Assembly (NCBI GenBank): GCA_902775555.1 | Contig: CACYMQ010000028.1 | Coordinates: forward strand, 17,303-81,302 | Reading direction: 5' to 3' | DNA from: an uncultured Lachnospiraceae bacterium | GTDB lineage: Bacteria; Bacillota; Clostridia; Lachnospirales; Lachnospiraceae | Length of the DNA stretch: 64,000 nt | Part shown: positions 1 through 10,158 of the stretch, in pieces | Layout of the letters: each line of letters begins with the position of its first letter | Position numbering within the stretch: position 1 is the stretch's first letter | Notes under the pieces: model-generated | Database searches by the model: none | Told to the model about the DNA's origin: nothing | What the model saw: the letters and a program-made list of their open reading frames with translations, nothing else | Program-made: the position numbers and the translations under genes

Positions 1-3000
1 GCCCCGGCAAATGCTTTTGCTGTCACTTTAAAATTATATAGATTCTCAAAGCAATATCTGTATGTATCAGCAGCAGTCGAATTTAAGAAGCCTTCCTGAA
101 TGCCAACTGCCCCGCCAACATACATCTCCCCTCTAACGGAAATATCGCCTGACGAAGGACGTAAATTAATCAATATTGTTTGTTTTTTCCTATCCGCTGA
201 ACCGTTATCTCTTGCAAAAGTCCCAATAATACCGCCAACAGCCCGGTATCCGATCACATGGAATGAACAATCAACCTTTCCTTTTACACTATCATACTGG
301 CTTTTCTGGTTCAATCCCGGGTAACTACCTTGTCCACCATTATCACCGAAAGTTCCGACTATCCCGCCAACATTCTCATAGCCCAACACGCACATGCCGG
401 AACTACTGCTAGTCGCTTTATATGGGCATGCATTCGCAATCGCAGTATGTCCTCCCAGAGTTGCATGAGCAACCGTGTCACCAACAGCTCCGCCAACACG
501 GTTTCGTCCAAACACGATCGCATCAATATGCGAATTGAATTTAACCGAGCTCTCTTCCAGATTTAAACCAACATTAACATTTCCTGCACCCAACCCCATA
601 CCGGCAATTCCTCCGGTACCATCTGTAACAAACTGGGTCGCATCGATCAGAGCCCGCAAATCATCTATGGAAATGTCCTTCAACGAATTCAGAGTCAGAG
701 TCTTATTTGTTCCCCTGCAGATTATTTCCAGATAATCCTTTTTTGTACTCTCACTCTGGATATAATCTGAATCATCGATGGTCGTTGCCAACAGGCCTGC
801 TATTCCACCGACACCATAATATGACTGATTCGTCTTGTTGTATTTATTCGTTGTATTGATCTTTGAATTAAAACTATAGCCCAGAACAAGAGATGTATTC
901 AACAATCCATCAATCTTATGCTTATAACCCTGAACCGAGTTGCAGCTTATCGGATATGAAGTGTCCGATGCACTATAACACTCTTCCAGGCCTTCCTTAA
1001 CGGCATCCTTTCCGTCTGCCGCCTCCGGGCGACCAAAGGCTCCAGCAATTCCGCCGATCGCATAGTTTCCTGCGACTCCGGTGCCGTTAATTACAGAATA
1101 ATCCGTTCTAAAGCCAAGGCTGCCCTGACTTCCCTTCGCCTTTCCGGTTAGTTTTTCGATTTCCTCTGTTGTATAATCCTGCCCACCAATAAAATCGGTT
1201 TCAACCGAGTACCCGGCAATCCCACCAACATACCGATCTCCGAAGACAAACGAATACTCGGACCCGGACGCATTGTACTCCGGAGCGGTGGAACATTTCT
1301 CTATAGTTGCATATCTGGTTCCGCCTACAATCCCGCCGACAAAGTTCATCCGCATCAGGCGTTCCGCATTCCGAACCTGTTTCTGATCTGTCATTTTCGG
1401 ATCGATGATTGCATACAATTCATCTTTTGAATACTTATTTACGCTCGTACATCCGCTGATCACAGCACGTCTGGCACTCTGTTGGCCAAAATTAAAACCT
1501 GTGGAATCATTCCCATCGATATTGTATGCAAAAAAAGCAGCTCCTGTAATCCCTCCGTAGTAGAACCCTCTTTGAAGCGTGTTTGTTTCGATCACATTCT
1601 CTGCATAATAAGAGTCCATGGATATTTCACCATAGTTTTCACATTCAGATATCACAAACTGTTTGATGTCCTTCAGGCTATATGCCGTAGATGCTCCCAC
1701 ATCAAAATAATTGTCTGCATAGTTTACACCATCATAGTAAACATCAAACGCATTCTTGCCTTTTGATTCCTTGTTACCATCTCCGGACGGATAGATTCTT
1801 CCAATAATCCCTCCAACGTAACCAATCCCTGTTACTTTTGCATGATTAATACAACCGGAGATTGTCACCGAAGCATCTGCGTAAGGCGCTTCCGTCGTTG
1901 CGGTCGGAGCAGTAGAATTACCGTCCCCATCCTTATGATCTACCATTTTGTACTGATGCCCGACAATTCCTCCAACATCAAATCTGCCCCTGATATGGGA
2001 CTCTGTAACCGGTTCAGCATTTTCTCCGGTTTCGGGAGCTTCATATACATCAATGAAAAGGTCCTTCAGTTCACCAAAGTTCTCGCCAACAAATCCTCCT
2101 ACTTTCGAAGTAAACAAAAATTCATTGGGATCATCAATCGGGTATCCTTCTATTCCGCTTACATTGATATGATCAATTTCAATCCCCTGAAGTTTTCCAT
2201 AACTTTCAGCAAAAAGTCCAAGCGGTAATCTTCCCGCCTTGCCGTCACTGCTGATAAGCTCATACTGATGATTTTTGATCCGAGTCTGTACGTCTTTTCC
2301 ATAAACTCCATAGATGCAGTTTCCAGAAAGCGTAATATTAAGGTTGCTAAGTCGAGCTTGGTTTACCGTACTACCACTCTGTCCGGTGCCGGTGCTGTCT
2401 ATCCCGATAAATTGATCACTATAAGAAAGTGCACGGAACCCCGGGAATGGCATAGATGATGTATCTACAGGATAAGCAACCGTTGAAGACCAAGTGTCTC
2501 CCGTCTTGGTATTCTTCCAATACGCAAGCTCCGGCATCTGCGAACTCAGCGTCAGATCCAGGTTGATTCCGGACTCATCACCCATTGAATTGAAAGAATC
2601 CAGGAAACAATTTTCCAAAGAATTTCCATTTCCGGTGAAATCCTTTTTCCAATCAATTTCATTTTTTAATGTAAATACACGCGTTCTGCTCTGAATAGTC
2701 GGTTTTTTCTTTTTCAGTTCGTCACTGTAATCAGATTCAAACCGGATATTATACAGGTGCCTTCCGTTTGTAATTCCATAGGTCTCATTCGTGTCGCCAA
2801 CGCTCCAGTTGGCAAATGTAACGGCTTCACCATGAATCTTCCCATCCCCATCACTGTATTTTTCAAACAGTTCTTCAAAGTTCTTTCTACCTGCCACACC
2901 GTATCCGGGTGCACCGGCCATAGAAACATTTACACTTGCCCGTATAAATCGAACATCTGTCAGGCCAAACCGATAGAAACTATATGTATTCTCAAAAGTA

Positions 3001-4181
3001 TCCTTTTTACTCGAATCTGTCCCCGGCAATTCAAGCATGTTTGCATATGAAATCGACTGTGCCTGAATATCCGCAGCGTCAAGAGCCACACAGATTTCTC
3101 CTGTGGTTTCCTTCCACACAGGAAGTTGAAGAGTTTTCGTTCCACTGTGAATTCCCTCCAGGAACTCAACCGTCACCTTCGTCGGAGATACTCCGGCCTT
3201 TTGAATAGTATTCACACTGGATGGGACACTATCCGAGTTAAAGGACATCTTCATCACATCATGATAATTCGAATCCTTATTCTCCCCATAATTATAAGAG
3301 CCCTGGATCACAAAGGTAAGTGAAGCGTTTGAGAACTGCTGAGATATGCTCTTGGGATGAAGCGTCATAACCATCGCATTTCCATTTTCAAGTTCAAGCC
3401 AGTATTCATCCTTATTCAGCGATCTTCCACGGTTCTTATTTGTAAGTACATCAACGCCGTAATAACCCACCATGTGATCTTCTCTGACCTGGAGCGTCCT
3501 GTCCTTAATATTCACTGTATCTGAACTTGTATCCTGCGTATAAGAAAAAGCTTTCGCCTGATCTGAATAACAGACCGCAAAAACCTGACCCGCTTCAGGG
3601 GAGAACTCAATGGCAATGGAACCGTTCAGTACGGTTTTATCTGCAACATAGGGTGCGATCAGGTCGAACAACAATACTTCTGCCGGATCCATTGTCCTTC
3701 TTGTATTTGCATCAAGATACAGATCGTATCTTTTCTCAGCCACAGTTATTCCGAGAATCGTCCGGCTTTCTCGTTCACGGTTACTATCAAGCCAAATTTC
3801 GTTCCAGTCATAGCCTTCACCATTCGTCTTAACAAATCCACTCAGATTGTCATAAGACATATGGATCCCGTCTTTGCCCTGCGCAATAATATAATCGGAT
3901 TTGTAATTATCCGTGGAACTATCCCACAAAGCATCAATGACCTTGCGTTGCATAGCGCCACTCGAATCCAACTCCGTAAGCTGATTCTGTGCTGCAAAGA
4001 AGATATCCTCCGCAGTTTCATCCTCCTGCTGGAAACGAACCCAATCGATCCAACCCAACGCCCCAAAGAACGCAACGCTGAGCATGATTGCCATAAGTGC
4101 AAGCACAACAACCAGCTCAATCAGGGTAAATCCCCGTTGAGCTGATCGTCTGTTTTTAATTCTTGCATTCATTTTATCCAT
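1..4181 (-). CDS. Giant prepilin-type surface protein with GLUG repeats (partial, C-terminus off window)
   Basis: The frame stays open from the ATG at 4181 to the left edge, so about 1,393 residues are visible and the C-terminus is missing. Residues 1-45 form a type IV prepilin leader: a basic segment, then QRG|FTLIEL, where cleavage before Phe and Glu at +5 are the usual prepilin peptidase signals, then a hydrophobic helix. From about residue 695 to the edge there are at least twelve motifs of the form xVGGIxGx (for example near 2085-2102, 1045-1068, 354-371 and 105-122), typical of GLUG repeats of surface adhesins. An AGGG Shine-Dalgarno lies just before the start. It follows the BspA-type pilin by 49 bp, so the two are probably cotranscribed. 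An assembled, pilus-linked adhesin is inference; a pseudopilin-type display protein is the alternative. Confidence 0.85.
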   Translation of the reverse strand, partial: MDKMNARIKNRRSAQRGFTLIELVVVLALMAIMLSVAFFGALGWIDWVRFQQEDETAEDIFFAAQNQLTELDSSGAMQRKVIDALWDSSTDNYKSDYIIAQGKDGIHMSYDNLSGFVKTNGEGYDWNEIWLDSNRERESRTILGITVAEKRYDLYLDANTRRTMDPAEVLLFDLIAPYVADKTVLNGSIAIEFSPEAGQVFAVCYSDQAKAFSYTQDTSSDTVNIKDRTLQVREDHMVGYYGVDVLTNKNRGRSLNKDEYWLELENGNAMVMTLHPKSISQQFSNASLTFVIQGSYNYGENKDSNYHDVMKMSFNSDSVPSSVNTIQKAGVSPTKVTVEFLEGIHSGTKTLQLPVWKETTGEICVALDAADIQAQSISYANMLELPGTDSSKKDTFENTYSFYRFGLTDVRFIRASVNVSMAGAPGYGVAGRKNFEELFEKYSDGDGKIHGEAVTFANWSVGDTNETYGITNGRHLYNIRFESDYSDELKKKKPTIQSRTRVFTLKNEIDWKKDFTGNGNSLENCFLDSFNSMGDESGINLDLTLSSQMPELAYWKNTKTGDTWSSTVAYPVDTSSMPFPGFRALSYSDQFIGIDSTGTGQSGSTVNQARLSNLNITLSGNCIYGVYGKDVQTRIKNHQYELISSDGKAGRLPLGLFAESYGKLQGIEIDHINVSGIEGYPIDDPNEFLFTSKVGGFVGENFGELKDLFIDVYEAPETGENAEPVTESHIRGRFDVGGIVGHQYKMVDHKDGDGNSTAPTATTEAPYADASVTISGCINHAKVTGIGYVGGIIGRIYPSGDGNKESKGKNAFDVYYDGVNYADNYFDVGASTAYSLKDIKQFVISECENYGEISMDSYYAENVIETNTLQRGFYYGGITGAAFFAYNIDGNDSTGFNFGQQSARRAVISGCTSVNKYSKDELYAIIDPKMTDQKQVRNAERLMRMNFVGGIVGGTRYATIEKCSTAPEYNASGSEYSFVFGDRYVGGIAGYSVETDFIGGQDYTTEEIEKLTGKAKGSQGSLGFRTDYSVINGTGVAGNYAIGGIAGAFGRPEAADGKDAVKEGLEECYSASDTSYPISCNSVQGYKHKIDGLLNTSLVLGYSFNSKINTTNKYNKTNQSYYGVGGIAGLLATTIDDSDYIQSESTKKDYLEIICRGTNKTLTLNSLKDISIDDLRALIDATQFVTDGTGGIAGMGLGAGNVNVGLNLEESSVKFNSHIDAIVFGRNRVGGAVGDTVAHATLGGHTAIANACPYKATSSSSGMCVLGYENVGGIVGTFGDNGGQGSYPGLNQKSQYDSVKGKVDCSFHVIGYRAVGGIIGTFARDNGSADRKKQTILINLRPSSGDISVRGEMYVGGAVGIQEGFLNSTAADTYRYCFENLYNFKVTAKAFAG

Positions 4182-4230
4182 ATCATCATCCCTAACTTAT
4201 GACTTGTTCCTGTCGTGACAGTCTAAAATG

Positions 4231-7200
4231 TTATTTTGCAGTGAAATAACCCATCTGGCCACTCTTGTCTATACGGGCATAGTTTGAACTATTGTTTTTG
4301 GAATCATATTTCGTCCCATTTCCACCTACCAGTGAAGTGCAATTATTAAACATATTACCACCATTATTAATCCTGGAGGCTCTTCCGTTTACATTGGCGA
4401 AGAATCCACATCCCGCAGCTGTTACATCGTCCGGATCAGTCGCATAGATCTTTTCCAAGCCTTTGCACCCCATGAACATCTCTTTTGCACTAAGGTTTGC
4501 GCTATATGTCGCTGTCTTGCTGCAATCAAAACTTGAGATATCCAACGCCTTCATATTTTTACAATTCTTGAACATGGCCTCCATGGTTACTACGGATCTA
4601 CATCTGAATTCAGGTCCGAAGATCACTTCTTCGAGCACGGTATGATCACTTATCTTTCCGGATCCTGAATCATTATATATCATGTATTTATTATCCCTCA
4701 TATGAACAAGTGCGTGGCAGTCCGTCAATAATTCTGAACTAAATGTATGTAGATCCAGCCTTTTAATCGACGCCATATCCATAAAGGCTTCACCCAGTTT
4801 CGTAAGATGTGTTGTTCTTACGCCTGTCAAATCCAAGTCGGTGAGCAGTTTGCAGCTTCCGAAGGCCGCTTCCATATCAGTAACTATGTCCGACTTGAAA
4901 TGATATGGCACATCACTTCCTTTGCTTCCATCGTAAATCTTCAGAAGTTTTTCTGAATCACTAAAGAAACGCTTAAAACTAAGCATCTGGGTGGTATCAA
5001 CCCCCTGGAAATCCACCTCCGTCAATTTTGTAGGCTTATTATTTGCTTGTGCCTTATAATAGAAATTGAACATGCCCACAGTATCTTTGTGAATGTACAC
5101 TTTTGCGGCTTCTGACCACCAATAAAAGGCATCTGTACTATCAAACCATCCATAAACCTTGTACGTTCTGTCCGTAGCAGGATCACTATAAGTATTATCA
5201 CCTATTTCTTTTGCTTCAGGATGGAGTGAAAGTATATTATCTTCCGTAATGTTCTCATCTGTACAGCGCGAGAATTTTGTCATTTTCTCAATCGGCTTGC
5301 CAAATATCTTGTACGACCAGTTCTGGGAATTTAAGCATGTCATATTCACAAAACATGCCGTACCGATCTTTGCGGTGAAATATCCATGTTCGCCGGAAAG
5401 ATCATTTCCGTTTAGATTTTTACCAGCAGCTTCATCTGCTATTGCATACTGGGAAGATACCCCCGGATTCGAAGAAGGGATTGACTGTCCTGTTTCAGTA
5501 GCCGGATTCGTCCCACAGGACCCACTTAAAACCTGGCAGCCTGTAAACACATCCTTTCCTTCATCATTCGACGGATCAGGGAGTTCGTCTCCACGCCACT
5601 GTAAGGGATTTACGTAGATTTTCTTAAGCGCTGTACACCCACCAAACATTCCCTTGATGGATGTCAGACTGTCCGTGGTAAAGGCGCTGATATCCAACGT
5701 GGTCAGTTTTGTATCAGGTAATCCGGCACCATTGGAATTACCGAACATTCCTTCCATCGTGGTTACTTTTGAAGTATCAAACTCACTTAAATTCATTTTC
5801 TCGATTGAACGACAGTCATAGAACATATAACTCATGTTCGTAACGTTCGAAGTGTTGAGTGAATTCAAGCCAAATGAGCTTAATGATACGCACCCAAAGA
5901 ACATGCGACTCATATCCGTCACAGTAGAAGTATCCACATCACTAAATGAAATACTCTGAAGGGACGAACAGGTGTCAAACATAGAGTTAAGGGAGACAAT
6001 CCCCGGAAAACTTAAGCTTACAAAATCAACAGACTGCAACTTACTCTTTGATTTAAAGAGTCCACCAACAGTGTTCAATGCCGAAGATTTTAATCCTTTG
6101 ATTTCCACCTTCCGTAATTCAGGACAGTTATCGAAAACTTGTAATACACTGGGCAACTGTGTATCCGAGTCTCTGCCTCTGCCCAGAATAGATACTTCAG
6201 CCAAAACAGAACACTTATTGAACAAGCCCTGCACATTACTTATCGGATGCTCCACTCCACTACTTGCATCCAGATAAATCTTCGTGAACGAAGAATTTTC
6301 AAACATATACTGCATTTCCGTAGCTGATGCAACATTCATGTAAATCTCATTTGCATCTGCTGCCGGCTGACCTCCCGGCATTGAATTCATGCCATAAACA
6401 TGTTCAAGAGCAGTACAATTCTTAAACATATAACTGAAAACGGTTACCTTTTCTGTATTGAATCCCGTCAGATCCACATCTTTCAGTTTTGTACGGGAAT
6501 CGAATAACCCGTTAGAATCCGTCGACGCTTCGACGAAACGCAGAGCAAGAGCATGATCCGAATCAATATTCCTTAATGCAGCATGTGTCAAGTTCTCTGC
6601 CTGTCTGAAAACACCATACAAATACTCCATGTCGGACGCTTTTTTTGTTTCTCCGCCATCAAGATATATACCGGTGAGCTGATTTGCCTGTTCAAACATG
6701 AACCGGACATCCTTTGCTGCAGGAATATCAACATAAATTGCTGTTTGGGCAGTATCTGTTTTCTGCTGTACAGAGTGCGGGCCAATAACCTCATCTAACG
6801 CGTGACAATACTTAAACATATAACTGAAATCTTCAATCTCATCCGTATAGAATTCAGTCAGATCAACCTTCTTCAGTTTCTTTTTGCCATCAAAGAGCGA
6901 TTTAACACTCTTCAGTTTTGAAGAACGAATATTCGTAAAGCTTATATTGGTAAATTCATTTGCATTCAAGAATACGCCGGTAATATTCTCAAGATCGGGG
7001 GCCTGAGCTGAGCCACCATCCAGGTGAGCCTCTGTAAGCTTCTCTGCTTTTTCAAACATATATGAAATGTTCTTAGCAGCAGGAATATCAAAATATGCAG
7101 CCGTCCCGGCTGAGCCCGCCGGAATCGCCTGTGAAGTTACCGGACCGGTAATACTGTTCAAAGATGTACAATTTTTAAACATCTGTTGGAAATTCTCAAT

Positions 7201-9717
7201 TCGGCTTGTATTAAACCCGGTTAAGTCTACAGAAGCAAGGGCCGTTTTGTCCGAAAACAGTCCCTGAACACTCGTCAGGCAATCAGAGTTAACATTCTTA
7301 AACGATACTTGCGTCAACGCATATGCATTCTTGAAGAGGCTAGATACCGTCGATAATTCTTTAGCCCCAGTTGTTCCCGCATCAAGATTTACAGTTGTTA
7401 AAGCGTGAGCTTCGTCAAATGTACTCTCCAGTGAAGTAACACTGTCAATCTTCATGTTGATTGTTGATTGCAATTCGTAGCACTTATAAAACATAAGTTT
7501 CATACTTGTCACGTCCGCAGTATCAACATAATCCATCAGGTTCGTCGCACTCATTGCAGTGAAGTCAACAAAAAGGCCCTGCAGCGACCCTGCAGCTTTT
7601 ATATCCGAATCATCCTCAGTAACTACGTAAACCACTCCATCATTATTCTTAAGTGTATATGCAACTGTGTATGCGGGATACTCAGGATCCATGTAATTCA
7701 CAACATACTTTCCTGCACTGTCCCGTTCGAGATAATCACCGTCTTCTTTTACCGTTGTAACTGAAAGACATACCTCTTTTTGTATCTCATTCTTCGCCGC
7801 TTTGTCTGCATCCAAAATATACCGGACTTCTTGTATCTGTCCATCCGAGTATCCAAGACCGCGTATACGATTGCTCACCTCAGTCTTATCTAGTCCTGAA
7901 ACATTTTCGGAAACAACAAATTTCGTTGTCTGAGCAGCAACATCAATCTCAGCAACCTCACCATAATTTGTTGAACTATAAAGTTCCTGAACAACCTCCT
8001 TGGAGCAATCTAAATCCCTAAATGAATCGGTTGAGTCATCATTGATCAATTCGCCATTTTTATGACTGTCATACAGATTCATAAACTTTAGGTGTAACGG
8101 CTGGTATTCTGCTACAACCCCCTGAGATGTGAACATGGAATAGGTAGATCCTTCGCTCAGATCAACCTTCTTTTTCCCACCGTTATCACTAAGCTCATAA
8201 ACCTCACCAGGCTCCAACTCATTGTTTGAATACGAAACATCGAAAGAATATGACTCAGTCTGGCTCGCTCCGGTTCCCTTTACAAACTTTACCTTACCCG
8301 TAGGTTGATCATCAGGGGTAAGAGTCCCTCTGACATGCACCGTTTTATTGATATCAGCGGTCGCAACAAAAGAAACCCCTTGTTCAACCTCTCTTAGCTG
8401 GGTTGTATTTCCGGGATCAGTTATAATCGCCTTCGCCCAATTTGCAACTTCAGACTTCACTGCACTTTCCGTATTATTGAGGAGTTTGTATGAAGTCCCC
8501 TCCATCTGATAGTTCTCACCGGCCTTCATTCCCCACTTTCCACTAAAAGTGATTGCACCTGAGTCTGCTGCAGGGAGTGTCTTCGGTTGAACACTCACTG
8601 TACTCAAATCTGAAAGTATCGTTTTGGTTGCAAGCCCGTAAGACAGAAGAACTGTATCTGTTACGCCATCATTGTTACTGTCCGTAGCTTTGTCTGATTC
8701 AACTGAAACGCTTAAATTCTGACTATTGTATGCCACGAACGAAACGGGAATCGAGACCTTTTTCTGATCGACTTTCGCCTTCAACGTATAGGCGCCCGTC
8801 TGTCCCGGTTTTACCTTGGCGCCAAGAATAATAGCAATATCAGCAATACTGGACTTCTCTTCATCCTCAGTAAGAGCGTCACATTCCCAGATCAACGTTT
8901 GATAATCATACCAACGATTTACCGTAGGCTGTGGTTCTTTATCAAAGGTGCGATTCTTTACGTCATACTCTACGATATCCTGAACGGCATTTTCTTCTCC
9001 AAAAGTAACAACTCCCTCCGCTCCTACCAGAGTAAGATTTAATTTTGTGGTAAGAACAATGGGATCTGAAGATTCTTCGGAACTAATCTCCTCACCATTC
9101 CCGTCATCCCTGTCTTCCTTCTCATGGATAATATCATATATAGGATTTCCATCAGGATCTGCATCAGCGGTCATCCTACGATCTCCTGCGGTATCAGTCA
9201 TATCTGCTTTCCAAACCTTGATATAATTAGCCTTCTCGTTGGCTTTCGTCACCTTATCATCGTCAGGATCAACGATCTCAAAACTAGTTCCATCATAGTA
9301 TACATATGTCCCGTCAGCGGACTTATACAATGCACTAGCCACAGTATACGAACCAATGGTACCCGACGTACCATCAGCATCCTCAAAACTATTCACCGTG
9401 TAAATAGTAAACTCAGTATCCTCACCCAAGCCGGAGGTTTTCCACGCTTCTTCACGCATTCTCTCAGGAATAAAAACCAAATTATTTGTATAAACATCCG
9501 AAAGCATAGTCTGAGATGCTGCGAGTGCTTCTTTAGCCTCGGCAATATAGGTTTTTTCTTTCGCATCATCCGTATATCCCATCAGTACCGGTATTACTAT
9601 GGCTGCCAGAACCGCAAGTACGGCAAGCACGACAAGAAGCTCCACCATAGTGAAGCCTTTTCCGGGTCTATGTATGAAGTTTCTTTTTCTGTCCTTTATC
9701 CTATCTTTTTTCTCCAT
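4231..9717 (-). CDS. Giant prepilin-type surface protein with BspA/DUF285 repeats
   Basis: 1,828 residues. I start at the ATG at 9717, which has AGAGGA six to seven bases upstream, not at the ATG 18 codons earlier, which lacks a clear site. The N-terminus is a prepilin leader: MEKKDR-type basic segment, then GKG|FTMVELLVVLAVLAVL. Residues about 60-700 are a beta-rich, acidic region with a DSNNDG calcium-loop-like stretch. From about residue 735 to the end there are many copies of the DUF285/BspA leucine-rich pattern (LxxVxLxxFxTxxVxxFxxMFxxCxxL), the repeat of BspA-like adhesins. Such proteins usually carry a Sec signal and a wall anchor; here the export signal is pilin-like and I see no LPXTG. 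First gene of an apparent two-gene operon with the GLUG protein downstream. Confidence 0.9.
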   Translation of the reverse strand: MEKKDRIKDRKRNFIHRPGKGFTMVELLVVLAVLAVLAAIVIPVLMGYTDDAKEKTYIAEAKEALAASQTMLSDVYTNNLVFIPERMREEAWKTSGLGEDTEFTIYTVNSFEDADGTSGTIGSYTVASALYKSADGTYVYYDGTSFEIVDPDDDKVTKANEKANYIKVWKADMTDTAGDRRMTADADPDGNPIYDIIHEKEDRDDGNGEEISSEESSDPIVLTTKLNLTLVGAEGVVTFGEENAVQDIVEYDVKNRTFDKEPQPTVNRWYDYQTLIWECDALTEDEEKSSIADIAIILGAKVKPGQTGAYTLKAKVDQKKVSIPVSFVAYNSQNLSVSVESDKATDSNNDGVTDTVLLSYGLATKTILSDLSTVSVQPKTLPAADSGAITFSGKWGMKAGENYQMEGTSYKLLNNTESAVKSEVANWAKAIITDPGNTTQLREVEQGVSFVATADINKTVHVRGTLTPDDQPTGKVKFVKGTGASQTESYSFDVSYSNNELEPGEVYELSDNGGKKKVDLSEGSTYSMFTSQGVVAEYQPLHLKFMNLYDSHKNGELINDDSTDSFRDLDCSKEVVQELYSSTNYGEVAEIDVAAQTTKFVVSENVSGLDKTEVSNRIRGLGYSDGQIQEVRYILDADKAAKNEIQKEVCLSVTTVKEDGDYLERDSAGKYVVNYMDPEYPAYTVAYTLKNNDGVVYVVTEDDSDIKAAGSLQGLFVDFTAMSATNLMDYVDTADVTSMKLMFYKCYELQSTINMKIDSVTSLESTFDEAHALTTVNLDAGTTGAKELSTVSSLFKNAYALTQVSFKNVNSDCLTSVQGLFSDKTALASVDLTGFNTSRIENFQQMFKNCTSLNSITGPVTSQAIPAGSAGTAAYFDIPAAKNISYMFEKAEKLTEAHLDGGSAQAPDLENITGVFLNANEFTNISFTNIRSSKLKSVKSLFDGKKKLKKVDLTEFYTDEIEDFSYMFKYCHALDEVIGPHSVQQKTDTAQTAIYVDIPAAKDVRFMFEQANQLTGIYLDGGETKKASDMEYLYGVFRQAENLTHAALRNIDSDHALALRFVEASTDSNGLFDSRTKLKDVDLTGFNTEKVTVFSYMFKNCTALEHVYGMNSMPGGQPAADANEIYMNVASATEMQYMFENSSFTKIYLDASSGVEHPISNVQGLFNKCSVLAEVSILGRGRDSDTQLPSVLQVFDNCPELRKVEIKGLKSSALNTVGGLFKSKSKLQSVDFVSLSFPGIVSLNSMFDTCSSLQSISFSDVDTSTVTDMSRMFFGCVSLSSFGLNSLNTSNVTNMSYMFYDCRSIEKMNLSEFDTSKVTTMEGMFGNSNGAGLPDTKLTTLDISAFTTDSLTSIKGMFGGCTALKKIYVNPLQWRGDELPDPSNDEGKDVFTGCQVLSGSCGTNPATETGQSIPSSNPGVSSQYAIADEAAGKNLNGNDLSGEHGYFTAKIGTACFVNMTCLNSQNWSYKIFGKPIEKMTKFSRCTDENITEDNILSLHPEAKEIGDNTYSDPATDRTYKVYGWFDSTDAFYWWSEAAKVYIHKDTVGMFNFYYKAQANNKPTKLTEVDFQGVDTTQMLSFKRFFSDSEKLLKIYDGSKGSDVPYHFKSDIVTDMEAAFGSCKLLTDLDLTGVRTTHLTKLGEAFMDMASIKRLDLHTFSSELLTDCHALVHMRDNKYMIYNDSGSGKISDHTVLEEVIFGPEFRCRSVVTMEAMFKNCKNMKALDISSFDCSKTATYSANLSAKEMFMGCKGLEKIYATDPDDVTAAGCGFFANVNGRASRINNGGNMFNNCTSLVGGNGTKYDSKNNSSNYARIDKSGQMGYFTAK

Positions 9718-9829
9718 ACGCGTATCCTCTGATTTCGTATATTCCGAGATATAAATTGCTCTATCATTCATATACTCTACAAAAAGGGTAGAATATACCT
9801 ATACTATCATCTTATGTAGACTTATGCCG

Positions 9830-9858
9830 ATTTTACCATATTTTATGGGGGCGCGCAA
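9830..9858 (-). promoter_or_regulatory. Predicted promoter of the giant pilin operon
   Basis: On the minus strand TTGCGC (9853-9858) and TAAAAT (9830-9835) are separated by 17 bp, and the -10 is preceded by TGG, an extended -10. It lies about 115 bp upstream of the BspA-type pilin start. The -35 is weak, so activation from upstream sites is plausible. Confidence 0.5.
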
Positions 9859-9883
9859 GAATCGGGGGTTCTTTGTTCATACT

Positions 9884-9938
9884 ATTTTCACGAAATGATT
9901 TGTAAGAATTCACCAAATTTATACATTTTCACGAAAAT
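9884..9938. promoter_or_regulatory. Pair of TTTTCACGAAA direct repeats upstream of the pilin promoter
   Basis: ATTTTCACGAAAT (9884-9896) and CATTTTCACGAAAAT (9924-9938) are direct repeats about 41 bp apart, close to four helical turns. They sit upstream of the predicted -35 box of the giant pilin operon, where an activator would bind. The regulator is unknown. Confidence 0.35.
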
Positions 9939-10029
9939 CGAGGTGTTATTAAAGATTACGATGGATTTGGGGAGGATTCGACCTTATTGTGATATGCTGA
10001 TCAGCACAGATCCCGGCAGCAATTGCCGG

Positions 10030-10057
10030 TTGATTTTCGGAGAGAATCTGATATAAT
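10030..10057 (+). promoter_or_regulatory. Strong promoter for antisense RNA
   Basis: TTGATT (10030-10035) and TATAAT (10052-10057) are 16 bp apart with an extended -10 (TGATATAAT). It faces the 3' end of the small toxin gene and no protein-coding start follows it, so it most likely drives a small RNA beginning near 10064. Confidence 0.65.
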
Positions 10058-10063
10058 AAAGGC

Positions 10064-10158
10064 AGTTGGAGGGTGAGTGCACATCACCCGACCCGGCTGC
10101 AAAGTTAATAAGTTACGAGAACTAGCCGTCCTTCGCATACCAGTGGTCAGGACGGCTA
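10064..10158 (+). ncRNA. Predicted antitoxin RNA of a type I toxin-antitoxin pair
   Basis: A transcript from the promoter at 10030-10057 would run about 95 nt, contain no good reading frame, and end in the stem-loop at 10123-10158. That stem-loop touches the 3' end of the toxin message made from the other strand, so the two RNAs would be complementary at their 3' ends. This is the arrangement of known Firmicutes type I pairs such as TxpA/RatA. RNA ends are inferred. Confidence 0.55.
10123..10158. terminator. Shared stem-loop between toxin mRNA and antisense RNA
   Basis: TAGCCGTCC (10123-10131) pairs with GGACGGCTA (10150-10158) around an 18-base loop. On the minus strand it begins within the toxin stop codon; on the plus strand it is followed by ATTTCTT. 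It can serve both converging transcripts. Confidence 0.6.

Noticed and set aside
9124-9732. Plus-strand open frame of about 200 codons opposite the BspA-type pilin N-terminus
   Set aside because: It is antisense to a gene with strong motifs and a good start, has no ribosome site, and its translation shows no recognisable domain.
9718-9771. Upstream start adding 18 residues to the BspA-type pilin
   Set aside because: The internal ATG has AGAGGA at proper spacing and gives a normal short prepilin leader; the upstream one has no clear site.
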